A DNA stretch of 64,000 bases. Source: Arenimonas donghaensis DSM 18148 = HO3-R19. GTDB taxonomy: Bacteria > Pseudomonadota > Gammaproteobacteria > Xanthomonadales > Xanthomonadaceae. Made by a program: the position numbers and the translations under genes. The notes under the pieces were generated by a model. That model was given only the letters and a program-made list of their open reading frames with translations. It searched no databases and was not told where the DNA came from. Shown here piece after piece: positions 8,327-16,579 of the stretch (position 1 is its first letter; the number at the start of each line of letters is the position of its first letter). The stretch spans positions 186,001-250,000 of the forward strand of contig NZ_AVCJ01000001.1 in NCBI RefSeq assembly GCF_000743535.1. The letters run 5' to 3'.

Positions 8327-8406
8327 AATTTTTACGTGGGGTAGCGTATCCTTAACCGGTTCCAGGGCACCCGTGGGGTCCCCGGAACGGCATCAGAGCT
8401 TTCCTT

Positions 8407-8472
8407 CGTGATCGCTGCGTCCCGGGTTTCCTGGACACCCCGCCGCCCGGTCTGGGCCGCGGGACGATCACG
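8407..8472 (+). promoter_or_regulatory. Potential long-range stem-loop in the 5' leader
   Basis: CGTGATCG at 8407-8414 is fully complementary to CGATCACG at 8465-8472, and TCCCG (8420-8424) can pair with CGGGA (8460-8464), giving a 13-bp interrupted stem around a GC-rich loop. A second imperfect inverted repeat spans 8359-8388. Both lie in the predicted leader of the PA2169-like gene, ending about 20 nt before its ribosome site. A regulatory role is inference. Confidence 0.35.
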
Positions 8473-8502
8473 CTGACTATCCATCACGCCAAGGAGCGCC
8501 GC

Positions 8503-8952
8503 ATGACCGATACCACCAGCAGCATTTCCGACCTGATCGAGATCAGCGAGGATGGCACCGCGTTCTACGAAGAAGCGGCCGCCAAGGTGAAAGACAAAAA
8601 GGTCAGCACGCTTTTCGCCCGGCTGGCCAAGGCGAAGTCGGACCTGGCCACCGAGCTCTCGGGCGAGGTCAAGCCGGTCGCCAAGACCAAGGCCAGCAAG
8701 ACCACCAAGAAGCCGGCCAGCAGCCTGGTCGAGCTGAGCAAGGTTTACGCTGGCATGCGCAAGCAGTGGCCGGACTCGCCGGCCGAGCGTTTTACCCGCA
8801 TGGCCGAGATCGAGGGACAGCTGCAGACCACCTTCCAGAAGGTCGTGCTCGACCGCGACCACAGCTTCGTGGTCCGCGTGCTGGCCAAGCAGTACGTGTC
8901 CAAGGCCGAGGTCCTGAACAAGGAACTGCGCGCCTGCCAGCGCAACGCCTGA
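8503..8952 (+). CDS. PA2169-like four-helix-bundle (DUF2383-type) protein
   Basis: 149 residues, almost entirely helical. It begins with a DLIEISEDGTAFYEEAA helix that fits the PA2169/DUF2383 ferritin-like fold, and the later helices (about 75-145) complete a bundle. Between helices 2 and 3 is a Lys/Thr/Ala/Ser-rich insert (about residues 57-72, KPVAKTKASKTTKK) that is strongly basic and histone-H1-like. Family members are often linked to stress responses but have no proven activity. The ribosome site AAGGAG precedes the ATG. The gene has its own promoter-like region and a strong terminator, so it is monocistronic. Confidence 0.75.
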   Translation: MTDTTSSISDLIEISEDGTAFYEEAAAKVKDKKVSTLFARLAKAKSDLATELSGEVKPVAKTKASKTTKKPASSLVELSKVYAGMRKQWPDSPAERFTRMAEIEGQLQTTFQKVVLDRDHSFVVRVLAKQYVSKAEVLNKELRACQRNA

Positions 8953-8974
8953 TTCGCGGGAAGCCTGCAAAAAG

Positions 8975-9007
8975 AAAACCGCCCGGAGCGATCCGGGCGG
9001 TTTTTTT
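8975..9007. terminator. Bidirectional intrinsic terminator
   Basis: A 13-bp stem including AAACCGCCCGGA with a 4-nt loop is flanked by an A-run on the left and seven T on the right. It sits between the convergent PA2169-like gene and the M3 peptidase gene and can terminate both. Confidence 0.9.
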
Positions 9008-9027
9008 ATTGCTTCGTCGGAGATGGC

Positions 9028-11187
9028 TTATTCCGACGTGCCGTCCGGCTCCAGGCCGCGGCGCTTGAGCAGCGGGCCCACTTCCGGGTCACGGCCGCGG
9101 AAGTCGCGGAAGATCTCCATGGCATCGGCGCTGCCGCCGCGCGAGAGCAGGGTCTTGCGGAAATGGTCGCCGTTCTCGCGCTTGAGGCCACCGTTTTCCT
9201 TGAACCATTCCACCGACTCGGCGTCCAGGACCTCGGACCACAGGTAGGCGTAATAGCCCGCCGAGTAGCCACCCATGATGTGGGAGAAGTAGGCGCTGCG
9301 GTAACGCGGCGGCACCGGCGCGTAGTCCAGGCCGGCGGCCTTGAGCGCCTTGGCCTCGAAGGCCAGGGTGTCGGTGGCGACATTGCCCGCGACCTGCTGG
9401 TGGATCGACTGGTCGAGCATGGCCGCGGCCAGGTACTCGGTGGTCGCATGGCCCTGGCCGTATTGCTTGGCGGCCAGCACCTTGTCCAGCAGGGCCTGCG
9501 GGATCGGCTCGCCGGTCTCGTAGTGCTTGGCGTAATTGGCCAGGATCGACGGCCAGGTCGCCCACATCTCGTTGACCTGCGACGGATACTCGACGAAGTC
9601 ACGCGGCACCGAGGTGCCGGCGAATTGCGGGTACTTCACGTCCGAGAACAGGCCGTGCAGGGCATGGCCGAACTCGTGGAACATGGTGGTGACCTCGTCG
9701 AAGGTCATCAGGGTCGGCTGGCCGTCGGCCGGCTTGGGGATGTTCTGGTGGTTGGCCACCACCGGCTTGGTGCCGGTCAGGCCGTTCTGCGGCACGTAGG
9801 CATTCATCCAGGCGCCACCGCGCTTGCTCGGGCGGGCGTAGAAGTCGCCGTAGAACAGGCCCAGCGGCGTGCCGTCGGCCTCGAAGACTTCCCACACGCG
9901 CACGTCAGGGTGGTAGGTCGGGATGTCCTTGCGCTCCTTGAAGTCCAGCCCGTAGAGCTGGTTGGCGGCGTAGAAGACGCCCTTCTCGAGCACGTTGTTG
10001 ATCTCGAAGTAGGGCTTGAGCTGGGCTTCGTCGAACGCGTACTTCTGCTGGCGCACCTTGTCGGCGTAGAAGGCCCAGTCGGCGGCCTCGAGCTGGAAGT
10101 CGCCGCCTTCGGCGTCGATGATCGCCTGCATCTCGGCCGCTTCCTTGCGGGCATTCGCCACCGCGGCCGGAGCCAGGTCAGACAGCAGCTTGTTGACGGC
10201 CCCGACGGTGCCGGCGGTTTCATCCTCGAGCACGTACTGGGCGTGGTTGTCGTAGCCGAGCAGCTTGGCGCGCTCGGCGCGCAGCTTGGCGACCCGGGCC
10301 ACGATGGCGGTGTTGTCCCATTCGTTGCCGCGGGTGCCGCGCACCAGCGAAGCCGCCATGATCTTCTTGCGCAGCTCGCGGTTGGTCAGGTTGGTCAGCG
10401 GCGGCTGCCCGGAGGTGTTCTGCAGGGCGATGAGGTACTTGCCTTCGTGGCCGGCATCCTTGGCCGAGGCGGCGGCGGCGGTGATCGCCTGGTCGGACAG
10501 GCCATCGAGCATCGCCAGGTCGTCCACCAGCACGGCCGAGTCGTTCACTTCCTTGAGCACGTTCTGGCTGAAGGTGGTGGCCAGGCTGGCCAGCTCGGCG
10601 TTCATCGCCTTGAGCGTTTCCTTGTCGGCGTCGGAGAGGTTGGCGCCGGCGCGGATGAAATCGGTGTGGTAGCGCTCGAGCAGGCGCTTGGACTCGGCGT
10701 CCAGGCCCAGCGTTTCACGCTGGTCGTAGAGCGACTTGATGCGGGCGAACAGCTTGCCATCGAGCACGATCGCGTCCTGGTGGGCGGCGAACTTCGGCGC
10801 CAGGGTCGCCTGCACCTTCTGGATCTCGGGATTGGTGTGGGCACCGGCCAGGTTGCCGAACACGGCGCCGGCGCGATTGAGCAGCGAGCCGGTCTTTTCC
10901 AGGGCGGCGATGGTGTTCTCGAAGGTCGGGGCATCGGGATTGCCGGCGATCGCGTCCACCTCGGCGCGCTGCTCGGCCATGCCGCGCTCGAGCGCCGGCT
11001 GGTAGTGCTCGTTCTTGATCAGGTCGAAGCGCGGCGCCTGGTAGGGCAGGCTGCTGACCACGAAGAACGGATTGGCGGATACCGGTTCGGCCGCGGCGTC
11101 GGTGGACGCCTTGTCCTGGGCCGTCAGCAGGCCGGGGGTGGCGGCGGCCAGGGCAGCGGCCAGCGCGAGGGAGAGCTTGTGCTTCAT
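9028..11187 (-). CDS. dcp: M3 family metallopeptidase (peptidyl-dipeptidase Dcp-like)
   Basis: 719 residues, the usual size of Dcp/oligopeptidase A. Zinc motif HEFGH at 504-508 with the downstream Glu region typical of M3 thimet-type peptidases. A signal peptide (MKHKLSLALAAALAAATPGLLTA) indicates export, so it probably trims oligopeptides in the periplasm, either from nutrition or from protein quality control. I start at the ATG opening this signal peptide; the frame extends 24 codons further but without a signal sequence. AAGGA lies 7 nt before the ATG. Dcp removes C-terminal dipeptides, but an endopeptidase role (PrlC-like) cannot be excluded. Confidence 0.88.
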   Translation of the reverse strand: MKHKLSLALAAALAAATPGLLTAQDKASTDAAAEPVSANPFFVVSSLPYQAPRFDLIKNEHYQPALERGMAEQRAEVDAIAGNPDAPTFENTIAALEKTGSLLNRAGAVFGNLAGAHTNPEIQKVQATLAPKFAAHQDAIVLDGKLFARIKSLYDQRETLGLDAESKRLLERYHTDFIRAGANLSDADKETLKAMNAELASLATTFSQNVLKEVNDSAVLVDDLAMLDGLSDQAITAAAASAKDAGHEGKYLIALQNTSGQPPLTNLTNRELRKKIMAASLVRGTRGNEWDNTAIVARVAKLRAERAKLLGYDNHAQYVLEDETAGTVGAVNKLLSDLAPAAVANARKEAAEMQAIIDAEGGDFQLEAADWAFYADKVRQQKYAFDEAQLKPYFEINNVLEKGVFYAANQLYGLDFKERKDIPTYHPDVRVWEVFEADGTPLGLFYGDFYARPSKRGGAWMNAYVPQNGLTGTKPVVANHQNIPKPADGQPTLMTFDEVTTMFHEFGHALHGLFSDVKYPQFAGTSVPRDFVEYPSQVNEMWATWPSILANYAKHYETGEPIPQALLDKVLAAKQYGQGHATTEYLAAAMLDQSIHQQVAGNVATDTLAFEAKALKAAGLDYAPVPPRYRSAYFSHIMGGYSAGYYAYLWSEVLDAESVEWFKENGGLKRENGDHFRKTLLSRGGSADAMEIFRDFRGRDPEVGPLLKRRGLEPDGTSE

Positions 11188-11347
11188 CGAAGGTCCTTGC
11201 AGGCAGGTAAACGACGAGCGTACCGCAAGGCCCATGAAGCCGACCGTGACGAAAGGCATGGCCAGGGCCGGGGCGTAAAGGCTGTGTGAAAGCCGCGCCG
11301 CCGGGTCCGGCTTGCGCTAGTCTGGCCAGACCCGCCAGGAGACCGTC

Positions 11348-11830
11348 ATGACCACTGCATTCGATTTTTCCGCCCAGGCCATCGACGGCAGCCCGCAGTC
11401 GCTCGAGGCCTATCGCGGCAAGGTGCTGCTGGTGGTCAATACGGCCAGCAAATGTGGCTTCACGCCCCAGTACCAGGGCCTGGAAGAGCTGTGGCGCGAC
11501 TACAAGGATCGCGGGCTGGTGGTGCTGGGCTTTCCCTGCGACCAGTTCGGTCACCAGGAACCGGGGGACGCGGAGGAAATCAGGAACTTCTGCTCGCTCA
11601 CTTACGACGTCAGCTTCCCGATGTTCGAAAAGGTCGAAGTCAACGGCGGCGCGGCGCATCCGCTGTGGAAGTGGCTCAAGTCGGAGAAGGCAGGCCTGCT
11701 GGGCCTGGAAGGCATCAAGTGGAACTTCACCAAGTTCCTGGTCGGCCGCGATGGCCAGGTCCTCAAGCGCTATGCACCGACCGACAAGCCCGAGTCCATG
11801 CGCAAGGACGTCGAGAAAGCCCTGGGCTGA
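11348..11830 (+). CDS. Glutathione/thioredoxin peroxidase (GPx family)
   Basis: 160 residues. Reduces hydrogen and organic peroxides with a peroxidatic cysteine rather than selenocysteine. The catalytic tetrad is visible: Cys36 in NTASKCGFTPQ, Gln66 in FPCDQFG, and Trp125-Asn126 in KWNFTKF. Cys82 (RNFC) is positioned like the resolving cysteine of thioredoxin-dependent GPx, so thioredoxin may be the actual reductant. There is no signal peptide, so it is cytoplasmic. It has a TAGTCT -10-like box about 25 nt upstream and is convergent with fpr, the stop codons being 6 bp apart. Confidence 0.9.
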   Translation: MTTAFDFSAQAIDGSPQSLEAYRGKVLLVVNTASKCGFTPQYQGLEELWRDYKDRGLVVLGFPCDQFGHQEPGDAEEIRNFCSLTYDVSFPMFEKVEVNGGAAHPLWKWLKSEKAGLLGLEGIKWNFTKFLVGRDGQVLKRYAPTDKPESMRKDVEKALG

Positions 11831-11836
11831 GCGGGC

Positions 11837-12613
11837 TTACTTTTCCACGAAGGCGCGCTCGAACACGTACTGTCCGGCCGTGCCGATGCGCGGGGCTGCG
11901 CTGAAGCCGCGGGCATCGAGCAGGCCGCGGAAATCGGCCAGCATCTGCGGGCTGCCGCAGATCATGGCCCGGTCCTTGTCCGGGTCCAGGGCATCCAGGC
12001 CCAGGTCGCGCATCATCTGGCCGGTTTCCATGAGCGTGGTCAGCCGGCCGGCATGGCGGAAGGGCTCGCGGCTCACCGCCGGGTAGTACAGCAGCTTCTG
12101 TGAAATGACCTCGCCCAGGTATTCGTGGCGCGGCAATTCGCGGGTGATGTAGTCGTGGTAGGCAAGGTCGGCGACGTTGCGCACCCCGTGGGTGAGGATC
12201 ACCCGGTCGAAGCGCTCGTAGGTTTCCGGGTCCTTGACCACGCCCAGGAAGGGCGCCAGGCCGGTGCCCGTGCCCAGCAGGTACAGGTTGCGCCCCGGGT
12301 GCAGGTCGGTAATGAGCAGGGTGCCGGTGGGCTTGCGGCTCACCAGCAGGTCGTCCCCGGGCTGGATGTGCTGCAGCCGGGACGTCAGCGGGCCGTCGGC
12401 GACCTTGATCGAGAAGAACTCCAGCTGCTCCTCCCAGTTGGCGCTGGCGATCGAATAGGCCCGCATCAGCGGCCGGCCATTGACCTCCAGCCCGATCATG
12501 ACGAACTGGCCGTTGTCGAACCGGAGCCCGTCGTCACGGGTGGTGGTGAAGCTGAAATACGCGTCGGTCCAGTGCCGGACGGACAGGACCCGCTCGGTGG
12601 CGAAGGCAGACAT
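11837..12613 (-). CDS. fpr: Ferredoxin--NADP+ reductase
   Basis: 258 residues, matching bacterial subclass II FPRs. FAD-binding RAYSIAS (RxYS motif) is in the N-terminal barrel, and the NADP domain has LLGTGTGLAPF and the ICGSPQM motif. It exchanges electrons between NADPH and ferredoxin or flavodoxin, supporting oxidative-stress defence and Fe-S enzymes. The C-terminus ends Y-V-F-E-R-A-F-V-E-K, like other short-tail bacterial FPRs. The start is the ATG preceded by GGGGA; the upstream frame is non-conserved. Together with the convergent peroxidase it forms a small oxidative-stress locus, though on separate transcripts. Confidence 0.92.
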   Translation of the reverse strand: MSAFATERVLSVRHWTDAYFSFTTTRDDGLRFDNGQFVMIGLEVNGRPLMRAYSIASANWEEQLEFFSIKVADGPLTSRLQHIQPGDDLLVSRKPTGTLLITDLHPGRNLYLLGTGTGLAPFLGVVKDPETYERFDRVILTHGVRNVADLAYHDYITRELPRHEYLGEVISQKLLYYPAVSREPFRHAGRLTTLMETGQMMRDLGLDALDPDKDRAMICGSPQMLADFRGLLDARGFSAAPRIGTAGQYVFERAFVEK

Positions 12614-12789
12614 GGCGTCCCCGGGAGTGCTTTGGGAGGGGGATCGGCGGGCGGCGGCAGGGCGATCCAATAACCCGCCATTCTAAACCATTCGCTTTCC
12701 CGGCCGTAAGCGGGTATGTTCAGCGAACTGCGGTTGCCCGTCATGGCTGATCGCGGGTACCCAACCTTAATTGTTACAAGGAATGAGAT

Positions 12790-12999
12790 ATGTCTGACCG
12801 TCAGACCGGCACCGTGAAGTGGTTCAACGACGCCAAGGGATTTGGCTTTATCACCCCCGAAAGTGGCGAGGACGTGTTCGTCCACTTCCGCTCGATCCAG
12901 GGCACCGGCTTCAAGTCCCTGCAGGAAGGCCAGAAGGTCTCCTTCAAGGTCGTGAAGGGCCAGAAGGGCATGCAGGCGGACGAAGTGCAGCCGGAATAA
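12790..12999 (+). CDS. cspA: Cold-shock domain protein (CspA family), copy 1
   Basis: 69 residues, a single five-stranded OB-fold with RNP1 (KGFGFI) and RNP2 (VFVHF). It binds single-stranded RNA/DNA and acts as an RNA chaperone. AAGGAATGAGAT precedes the ATG. It is almost identical to the second copy at 19035, differing mainly at the N-terminal loop (TPESGE against SRDNGE), at a few conservative positions and at the last residue. The leader here is at most about 170 nt. A strong terminator follows, so it is monocistronic. Confidence 0.95.
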   Translation: MSDRQTGTVKWFNDAKGFGFITPESGEDVFVHFRSIQGTGFKSLQEGQKVSFKVVKGQKGMQADEVQPE

Positions 13000-13021
13000 G
13001 GCGCCTTCCCGCGTGAATTCG

Positions 13022-13056
13022 AGGCCCCGGCCGGGAACGGCCGGGGCCTTGTCTTT
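13022..13056 (+). terminator. Intrinsic terminator after cold-shock gene 1
   Basis: An 11-bp GC stem (AGGCCCCGGCC paired with its complement at 13039-13049) with a 6-nt loop is followed by a T-rich stretch (TTGTCTTTT). Confidence 0.8.
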
Positions 13057-13169
13057 TCCGCCCCGCGGTTTGCGCCCATCCGGCGCATCGCCTAGCCTAT
13101 GTGGCCTCAATTCCCCCACGCCACCGGGTATTGTCCCCGGCCGGCCCGATTCCCCAAGGATTCCCAACC

Positions 13170-13652
13170 ATGCAGATTGCTGAGCGCACCGTCGCTACCT
13201 TCCACTACACGCTGACCGACGACGCCGGCAAGGTGATTGATTCCTCCACCGGCGCCCAGCCGCTGGCCTACCTCCACGGGGTCGGCAACATCGTCCCCGG
13301 CCTGGAAAAAGCCCTCGAGGGCCGCAGCGCCGGCGACAAGTTCGACGTGGTCATCGGCCCGGAAGAGGGCTATGGCAACCCGAACGAGGCGCTGGTGCAG
13401 ACCGTGCCGCGCGAGGCCTTCCAGGGCGTCGACGAAATCGAGGTCGGCATGAACTTCCAGGCCCAGACCCCGCAGGGCGCCATTTCGGTCGTCATCGCCA
13501 AGATCGAGGATGGCATGGTCACCGTCGACGGCAACCATCCGCTGGCCGGCCAGAACCTCAACTTCTCGGTCGAGGTCGTCGATGTCCGTGACGCCAGCGT
13601 CGAAGAACTGGCGCACGGCCACGTGCATGGTGCAGGCGGACACGAGCACTGA
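13170..13652 (+). CDS. slyD: FKBP-type peptidyl-prolyl isomerase SlyD
   Basis: 160 residues. FKBP fold (YTLTDDAGKVIDSS, LHGVGNIVPGLEKAL) interrupted by an IF chaperone domain (about 70-130), then a His-rich C-terminal tail (HGHVHGAGGHEH). This is the SlyD plan: prolyl isomerase plus holdase, with metal binding that in known members helps deliver nickel to hydrogenase. The tail is much shorter than in E. coli, so metal capacity is probably lower. The ATG at 13170 is preceded by AAGGATT. It is the first gene of a tight cluster: yccU starts 3 bp after its stop. Confidence 0.92.
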   Translation: MQIAERTVATFHYTLTDDAGKVIDSSTGAQPLAYLHGVGNIVPGLEKALEGRSAGDKFDVVIGPEEGYGNPNEALVQTVPREAFQGVDEIEVGMNFQAQTPQGAISVVIAKIEDGMVTVDGNHPLAGQNLNFSVEVVDVRDASVEELAHGHVHGAGGHEH

Positions 13653-13655
13653 ACC

Positions 13656-14102
13656 ATGGCGAACCCGGGCCGACTGATCGAAGACGACGACGGCCTGCGG
13701 GCCTTGCTTGGCCGGGTGCGGCGCATTGCCGTGCTCGGCATCAAGACCGAGGCCCAGCGCGGCCAGCCGGCCATCGACGTGCCGCGCTACCTCGAGCGCG
13801 TCGGTTACGACATCGTGCCGGTTCCGGTTTATTACCCGGAGGTCGAGCGCATCCTGGGCCAGCCGGTGTTCCGCCGGCTCCAGGACATTCCCGGCCAGGT
13901 GGACCTGGTGAACGTGTTCCGCCGTCCCAAGGACCTGGCGCCGCACCTTGACGACATCCTGGCCAAGCGGCCGGGCGCGGTATGGCTGCAGCTTGGCATC
14001 CGCGACGATGCCTTCGCCGCCGCCCTGGTCGCCCAGGGCATCGAGGTCGTGCAGGACCGCTGCATCCTGGTCGAACACAAGCGGCTGTCGGCTGCCGCCT
14101 GA
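13656..14102 (+). CDS. yccU: CoA-binding domain protein, YccU-like
   Basis: 148 residues, a stand-alone CoA-binding Rossmann fold as in succinyl-CoA synthetase alpha. Visible elements include the first strand IAVLGIK, VPVYYPEVERILGQPVFRRL, DLVNVFRRP and a C-terminal DRCILVEHKRL segment. It probably binds CoA or an acyl-CoA in the cytoplasm; the biological role of the family is unknown. It lies directly downstream of slyD with 3 bp between, so it shares the slyD transcript. Confidence 0.85.
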   Translation: MANPGRLIEDDDGLRALLGRVRRIAVLGIKTEAQRGQPAIDVPRYLERVGYDIVPVPVYYPEVERILGQPVFRRLQDIPGQVDLVNVFRRPKDLAPHLDDILAKRPGAVWLQLGIRDDAFAAALVAQGIEVVQDRCILVEHKRLSAAA

Positions 14103-14191
14103 CCCGGTCGCGCAACAAGGCAAGCGTGCCGCGGAGCGACGAGCGCGCCCGCGACCCGCTAGAATGCGCCACCCCCCACAGCCTGTTCATC

Positions 14192-14581
14192 GTGAATCCA
14201 CTTCCCCCCGACATACGGCTGGTCTTTGAAGACCGTGCCGACTATCTCCATGTTGCCGTCAGCGGCCCGCGCGACAGTCAGGAAATCTCCAAGGCCTACT
14301 GGGTCCGCATCGCCGAGGAATGCCAGCAGCGCGGCACCCGCAAACTGATGGTCGTCGAGAACCTGGGCGACTTCGAAGGCGATCGCGACCTGCCCACGAC
14401 CGTGGACTTCCTGTTCGAGCTGGGACTGGACAAGCTGCAGGTGGCTTTCGTGGTCGGCCGTATCGAGCTGCTTGCCCACATGGAGCACGGCGAGATCCTG
14501 GCCCTGGAGCGCGGAGCCCGGGGCAGGGTGTTCGGTTCCGAAGCGGTGGCCGAACGCTGGCTGCGCCATGGCGCAGCCTGA
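14192..14581 (+). CDS. STAS/SpoIIAA-like hypothetical protein
   Basis: 129 residues from a GTG start. Alternating strands and helices (LVFEDRADYLHVAVSG, KLMVVENL, KLQVAFVV) resemble the SpoIIAA-like/STAS fold used in anti-sigma antagonists and lipid or solute binding proteins. No conserved phosphorylatable Ser can be assigned with certainty. A TAGAAT -10-like box (14160-14165) lies 26 nt upstream, giving a short leader. The GTG is the best start because no ATG lies in frame nearby. It sits between yccU and uup, on the same strand as both. Function unknown. Confidence 0.6.
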   Translation: MNPLPPDIRLVFEDRADYLHVAVSGPRDSQEISKAYWVRIAEECQQRGTRKLMVVENLGDFEGDRDLPTTVDFLFELGLDKLQVAFVVGRIELLAHMEHGEILALERGARGRVFGSEAVAERWLRHGAA

Positions 14582-14606
14582 GCCGGCGCGCCGGCCCCGG
14601 TCGCGG

Positions 14607-14612
14607 TAGAAT
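14607..14612 (+). promoter_or_regulatory. -10 box 6 nt before the uup start (leaderless)
   Basis: TAGAAT ends 6 nt before the uup ATG and there is no Shine-Dalgarno. Transcription would begin at or within a base or two of the start codon. I see no convincing -35. Confidence 0.45.
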
Positions 14613-14618
14613 TCGCCC

Positions 14619-16508
14619 ATGTCCCTGATCACCCTGCAAGGCGTCGACTACGGCGTCGGCGGCCCGCTGCTGCTCGAATCCGTCGACCTGGCCATCGAGC
14701 GCAACGAGCGCGTCTGTATCGTCGGCCGCAATGGCGCCGGCAAATCCACCCTGCTGCGCCTGCTGGCGGGCGACATCCTGCCTGACGACGGGGTGATTCG
14801 CCGCGAGGGTCGCATCGCCGGCCTGGCGCAGGAGGTCCCCCAGGGCCTGTCGGGCACGGTCTTCGACGTGGTGTCGATGGGCCTGGGCGCCCTGGGCGCC
14901 GACCTGGCGCGTTACCACCACCTGCTGCACGACGGCGCCGACATCGACATGACCGAACTGGGCGACGTCCAGGCGCGCATCGACGCCGGCGACGGCTGGC
15001 AGATCGAGCAGCGCGTCGAGCAGGTCATCAGCCGGCTGGACCTGCCCGAGGACGCGGATTTCGCCGCCCTGTCCGGTGGCATGAAGCGCCGGGTGCTGTT
15101 GGCGCAGGCGCTGGTCGCGGCGCCGGACCTGTTGCTGCTCGACGAGCCGACCAACCACCTGGACATCGAATCGATCGCCTGGCTCGAGGAGTTCCTCAAG
15201 AACTTCGGCGGCTCGGTCGTGTTCGTCACCCATGACCGGCAGTTCCTTCGCAACCTGGCCACCCGCATCGTCGAGATCGACCGCGGCCAGGTCAGCAGCT
15301 GGCCGGGCGACTACGACAACTTCCTGCGTCGCCGCGAAGAACGCATGCACGCCGAGGCCCAGGCCAATGCGCTGTTCGACAAGAAGCTGGCGCAGGAGGA
15401 AGTCTGGATCCGGCAGGGCATCAAGGCCCGGCGAACCCGCAACGAAGGCCGCGTCACCGCGCTCAAGGCCATGCGCCGGGAACGCGCGGAGCGGCGCGAA
15501 CGGCAGGGCAACGTCAAGCTGGCGGCTGCCGGGGCCGAGAAGTCGGGCAAGCGCGTCTTCGAAGCCAAGCACGTTGACTTCGCCTTCGGCGACCGGGTGC
15601 TGGTCCGCGACCTGAGCACCATCATCCAGCGCGGCGACAAGGTCGGCCTGATCGGACCCAACGGTTCGGGCAAGACCACCTTGCTCAAGCTGCTGCTGGG
15701 CCAGCTCGAGCCCGATGCCGGCGAGATCCGCACCGGCACCAACCTCGAGATCGCCTTCTTCGACCAGCTGCGCGGTGCGCTTCGGGAAGACTGGAACGCG
15801 CTGGACAACGTCTCGGAAGGCCGCGAGTTCATCGAGATCAACGGCAGCCGAAAGCACGTGATGGGCTACCTGCAGGACTTCCTGTTCAGCCCCGACCGCG
15901 CGCTGTCGCCGATCACCAAACTCTCCGGTGGCGAACGCAACCGCCTGCTGCTGGCCAAGCTGTTCGCCAAGCCATCGAACGTGCTGGTGATGGACGAACC
16001 GACCAACGACCTGGACGTGGAAACCCTGGAGCTGCTCGAGGAGTTGCTGGCCGACTACCCGGGAACGCTGATCCTGGTCTCGCACGACCGCGCCTTCATC
16101 GACAACGTCGTCACCAGTTCGCTGGTGATGGAGGGCAAGGGCCGCGTTGGCGAATACGTCGGCGGGTATTCCGACTGGCTGCGCCAGCGTCCCATCGCCG
16201 ACCGCATCGCCGCCGCCGCGGCGCAGTCCTCGCCCAAGCTCACCCCGCAGGTGGCACCCGTGGCGAAGGCGCCCGCGGTGGCCGCACCGGCCCGGCGGAA
16301 GCTGTCGTTCAAGGAACAGCGTGAACTGGACGAGCTGCCGGCCCGCATCGAGGCCCTGGACGCCGAGATCGCGGCGCTGACGGCCCAGATCCAGGACCCG
16401 GCCTTCTACCGCCGGCCCGCCGAGGAAGTCACCGAAACCAATGCCCGCCTGGCGCAGGCGCAGGCGCAGCTCGAGCAGGCCTACGCCCGCTGGAACGAGC
16501 TCGAATAG
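14619..16508 (+). CDS. uup: ABC-F ATPase Uup
   Basis: 629 residues with two ABC ATPase cassettes and no membrane segments. First cassette: Walker A GRNGAGKST, signature LSGGM, Walker B LLLLDEPTNHLD. Second: GPNGSGKTT, LSGGERN, VMDEPTNDLD. The linker (about 230-310) is highly charged and helical. The C-terminal coiled coil (about 560-629, ending in Ala/Gln/Glu-rich helices) is the DNA/ribosome-binding tail typical of Uup and separates it from EttA. Known members act at the ribosome and suppress precise transposon excision. The start is leaderless-type with TAGAAT just upstream. Confidence 0.9.
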   Translation: MSLITLQGVDYGVGGPLLLESVDLAIERNERVCIVGRNGAGKSTLLRLLAGDILPDDGVIRREGRIAGLAQEVPQGLSGTVFDVVSMGLGALGADLARYHHLLHDGADIDMTELGDVQARIDAGDGWQIEQRVEQVISRLDLPEDADFAALSGGMKRRVLLAQALVAAPDLLLLDEPTNHLDIESIAWLEEFLKNFGGSVVFVTHDRQFLRNLATRIVEIDRGQVSSWPGDYDNFLRRREERMHAEAQANALFDKKLAQEEVWIRQGIKARRTRNEGRVTALKAMRRERAERRERQGNVKLAAAGAEKSGKRVFEAKHVDFAFGDRVLVRDLSTIIQRGDKVGLIGPNGSGKTTLLKLLLGQLEPDAGEIRTGTNLEIAFFDQLRGALREDWNALDNVSEGREFIEINGSRKHVMGYLQDFLFSPDRALSPITKLSGGERNRLLLAKLFAKPSNVLVMDEPTNDLDVETLELLEELLADYPGTLILVSHDRAFIDNVVTSSLVMEGKGRVGEYVGGYSDWLRQRPIADRIAAAAAQSSPKLTPQVAPVAKAPAVAAPARRKLSFKEQRELDELPARIEALDAEIAALTAQIQDPAFYRRPAEEVTETNARLAQAQAQLEQAYARWNELE

Positions 16509-16579
16509 GCCGGCCGGTTTAGACTCCCCGTCAGGCGCGCGCCAGCCCGGCGCCGCCGCACCACCAGGGGAGCTACCGG

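Noticed and set aside
9163-11289. A 708-codon plus-strand frame opposite the M3 peptidase
   Set aside because: Antisense to a peptidase with a complete HEFGH motif; no motif of its own.
13982-14191. Upstream extension of the STAS-like gene
   Set aside because: The extended frame overlaps yccU, which is well supported; the GTG at 14192 gives the compact domain.
14259-16085. A 608-codon minus-strand frame opposite uup
   Set aside because: Antisense shadow of an ABC-F gene with both ATPase cassettes intact.
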